From the NCBI GenBank assembly GCA_009784745.1, contig WQXR01000083.1, positions 1 to 5,146 on the forward strand: DNA of 5,146 nucleotides. Reading direction: 5' to 3'. This document shows, piece after piece, positions 3,934 through 5,146 of this stretch. Under the pieces are notes generated by a model. It worked only from the letters and a program-made list of their open reading frames with translations, had not been told where the DNA came from and did no database searches. Position 1 is the first letter of the stretch. Every line of letters starts with the position of its first letter. The position numbers and the translations under genes were made by a program. This stretch comes from Methanomassiliicoccaceae archaeon. GTDB taxonomy: Archaea; Thermoplasmatota; Thermoplasmata; Methanomassiliicoccales; Methanomethylophilaceae.

Positions 3934-4755
3934 ATGAAATTCACGGAACCTCAGATACAACGGCTGAAAGAATTCGGAGATGTGTTCTACGAGATGGAAT
4001 TTGCATCCGCCGATGAAAGAGAAAGAGCATTTTCAGAACTGTTCTCGGAAATGACGGCAAAGAACGATCGTCTGATAAACAACCTCATAGCAAGGCCGAG
4101 AAGGCATATGCTGGCAAAACTGGAAACGGATCTTGCGGAAATGCTCATGAACGAAGGATTCGTTGAGGTCAGGACACCATTGATCATGTCCGTATCTTCG
4201 CTTAACAAAATGGCAATAACGGAGAATTCCGAACTTTACAGACAGGTTTTCAAAATAGACGAGAAAAGATGCCTCCGGCCGATGCTTGCGCCTAATTTGT
4301 ATGCTGTGATGCGCAAACTCCGTGACAGAACGAAAGGTCCTGTCAGAATATTCGAGGTAGGATCGTGCTTCAGAAAGGAATCCAGAAGCAGCAACCATCT
4401 CGAAGAGTTCACAATGCTGAACTTCGTCGAACTCGGTCCGGAAACAGAACCGACAAAAAGATTGAAAGAGCTGATAGCGAAGATCATGTGTTCCGTCGGC
4501 CTTGATTATAAGATAATAACGGAATGTTCGGAAGTGTACAAAGAAACAACGGATGTTGAAGTTAACGGAATTGAAATAGCATCGGGAGCGGTCGGACCGC
4601 ATGTTCTGGATCATGCGCACGACATACACGAACCATGGTGCGGAGCAGGGTTCGGATTGGAAAGATTGCTTATGGAAATGATGAAAAAACGCAACGCGAA
4701 GAAGGTCGGAAGAAGTCTCACATACCTGAACGGCGCAAAACTGGATGTTATGTGA
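3934..4755 (+). CDS. pylS: Pyrrolysyl-tRNA synthetase, catalytic-domain-only type
   Basis: PylS joins pyrrolysine to tRNA-Pyl, allowing UAG to be read as the 22nd amino acid. From the ATG at 3934 the protein has 273 aa and begins MKFTEPQIQRLKEFG. This matches the start of the Methanomethylophilus alvus enzyme (275 aa, MTVKYTDAQIQRLREYG, from memory), so I prefer it to the in-frame ATG at 3886, which would add 16 mostly hydrophobic residues. Class II motifs are clear: motif 2 around GSCFRKES (143-150) with HLEEFTMLNFVE (155-166), and motif 3 GAGFGLERLL (237-246). Pocket residues Tyr123, Asn163, Val165, Tyr202 and Trp235 correspond to the pyrrolysine-binding residues of known enzymes. The tRNA-binding N-terminal domain (PylSn) is absent, as in Methanomassiliicoccales, and is not encoded elsewhere in the window. 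The gene is followed after 4 nt by pylB, and expression probably starts at the TATA box near 3819. Confidence 0.95.
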   Translation: MKFTEPQIQRLKEFGDVFYEMEFASADERERAFSELFSEMTAKNDRLINNLIARPRRHMLAKLETDLAEMLMNEGFVEVRTPLIMSVSSLNKMAITENSELYRQVFKIDEKRCLRPMLAPNLYAVMRKLRDRTKGPVRIFEVGSCFRKESRSSNHLEEFTMLNFVELGPETEPTKRLKELIAKIMCSVGLDYKIITECSEVYKETTDVEVNGIEIASGAVGPHVLDHAHDIHEPWCGAGFGLERLLMEMMKKRNAKKVGRSLTYLNGAKLDVM

Positions 4756-4759
4756 TATC

Positions 4760-5146
4760 ATGTCCGCTGCGTATGATATGATATTTGACAGGGCATCGGA
4801 AGGGAGAGGGCTCGACAGAGATGATATTAACGCGCTTCTGTCAATTGAGGATACCAAAACATTGGAACGCTTGTTCGAGACCGCGAATGCTGTTAAGATA
4901 AAACGTTTCAGAAAAAGGGTGTTCACATACGGTTTCGTGTACTTTTCCACCTTTTGCAGGAATAATTGTTCATTTTGTTATTACAGACGCGAGAATCGTA
5001 TCGAAAGGTACAGAAAACCGACTGATGAGATAGTACGTTCATCAGAGGATCTGGAGGACAGCGGAGTGAATCTTGTTGATCTGACAATGGGCGAGGATCC
5101 CGTCATGCACAAGAACGATCATGAAAAATTGATAGAGATAATTGAA
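4760..5146 (+). CDS. pylB: Radical SAM lysine mutase of pyrrolysine synthesis, 5' part only
   Basis: PylB (3-methylornithine synthase) rearranges L-lysine into (3R)-3-methyl-D-ornithine, the first step of pyrrolysine synthesis. The first 129 codons are present and the gene runs off the right edge, perhaps a little over a third of the usual length. The radical SAM signature CRNNCSFC (Cys66, 70 and 73) binds the catalytic 4Fe-4S cluster. The preceding RVFTYGFVYFSTF (53-65) and LVDLTMGEDP (105-114) closely match PylB as I remember it from Methanosarcina, more specifically than radical SAM enzymes such as BioB or HydE. It begins 4 nt after the pylS TGA, has only a weak ribosome site (GGATG or GAT), and is probably translationally coupled to pylS. 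pylC and pylD are expected beyond the window. Confidence 0.93.
   Translation, partial: MSAAYDMIFDRASEGRGLDRDDINALLSIEDTKTLERLFETANAVKIKRFRKRVFTYGFVYFSTFCRNNCSFCYYRRENRIERYRKPTDEIVRSSEDLEDSGVNLVDLTMGEDPVMHKNDHEKLIEIIE

Noticed and set aside
4033..4950. Long 305-codon minus-strand ORF
   Set aside because: It is antisense to pylS and pylB, both recognised with high confidence, and its translation is low in recognisable features.

Overview
The window looks like archaeal chromosome from a pyrrolysine-encoding methanogen. The closest fit is the Methanomassiliicoccales (Thermoplasmatota). The main reason is an apparently operonic pylS-pylB pair whose PylS is a catalytic domain only (about 273 aa), the form typical of that order. 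Archaeal TATA elements 23-28 bp upstream of start codons (leaderless mRNAs), an archaeal-type TrmJ and a tubulin/FtsZ-superfamily protein agree with this. The taxonomic call is inference from gene content.

Layout from left to right. Positions 1-56 (minus) hold the first 18 codons of a gene, perhaps the archaeal 4-phosphopantoate--beta-alanine ligase. It is divergent from a trmJ-like tRNA 2'-O-methyltransferase (113-811, plus). Both seem to share a nearly symmetric AT-rich promoter element. TrmJ converges at 14 bp on a short, divergent FtsZ/tubulin-like GTPase (826-1701, minus). A 174-bp divergent promoter region follows, leading to a LicD-family nucleotidyltransferase-fold phosphotransferase (1876-2637, plus). 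It ends in TAG, followed by a perfect 7-bp hairpin, and converges on a tandem ribbon-helix-helix regulator of 100 aa (2692-2994, minus). That regulator is divergent from a ferredoxin-domain protein of 218 aa (3103-3759, plus). A 15-bp palindrome lies over the ferredoxin gene's TATA box. After a 174-bp leader region come pylS (3934-4755) and the 5' part of pylB (4760 to the window end).

How the genes fit together. PylB (a radical SAM lysine mutase) starts pyrrolysine synthesis. PylS charges tRNA-Pyl, so that UAG can be read as pyrrolysine in methylamine methyltransferases. pylC and pylD would be expected just downstream. I could not find a pylT gene here, although in this order it usually sits just upstream of pylS. 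That place instead holds a TATA box, a Shine-Dalgarno-like site, an 18-codon small ORF and a possible start-codon-sequestering hairpin. Two of the five complete genes outside the pyl cluster (licD and the ferredoxin gene) end in TAG, and each has an in-frame TGA within 9 codons. This matters in an organism that can decode UAG. The RHH regulator and the ferredoxin gene form a plausible regulator-target divergent pair. The tubulin-like, LicD and TrmJ genes show no functional link to the pyl genes.
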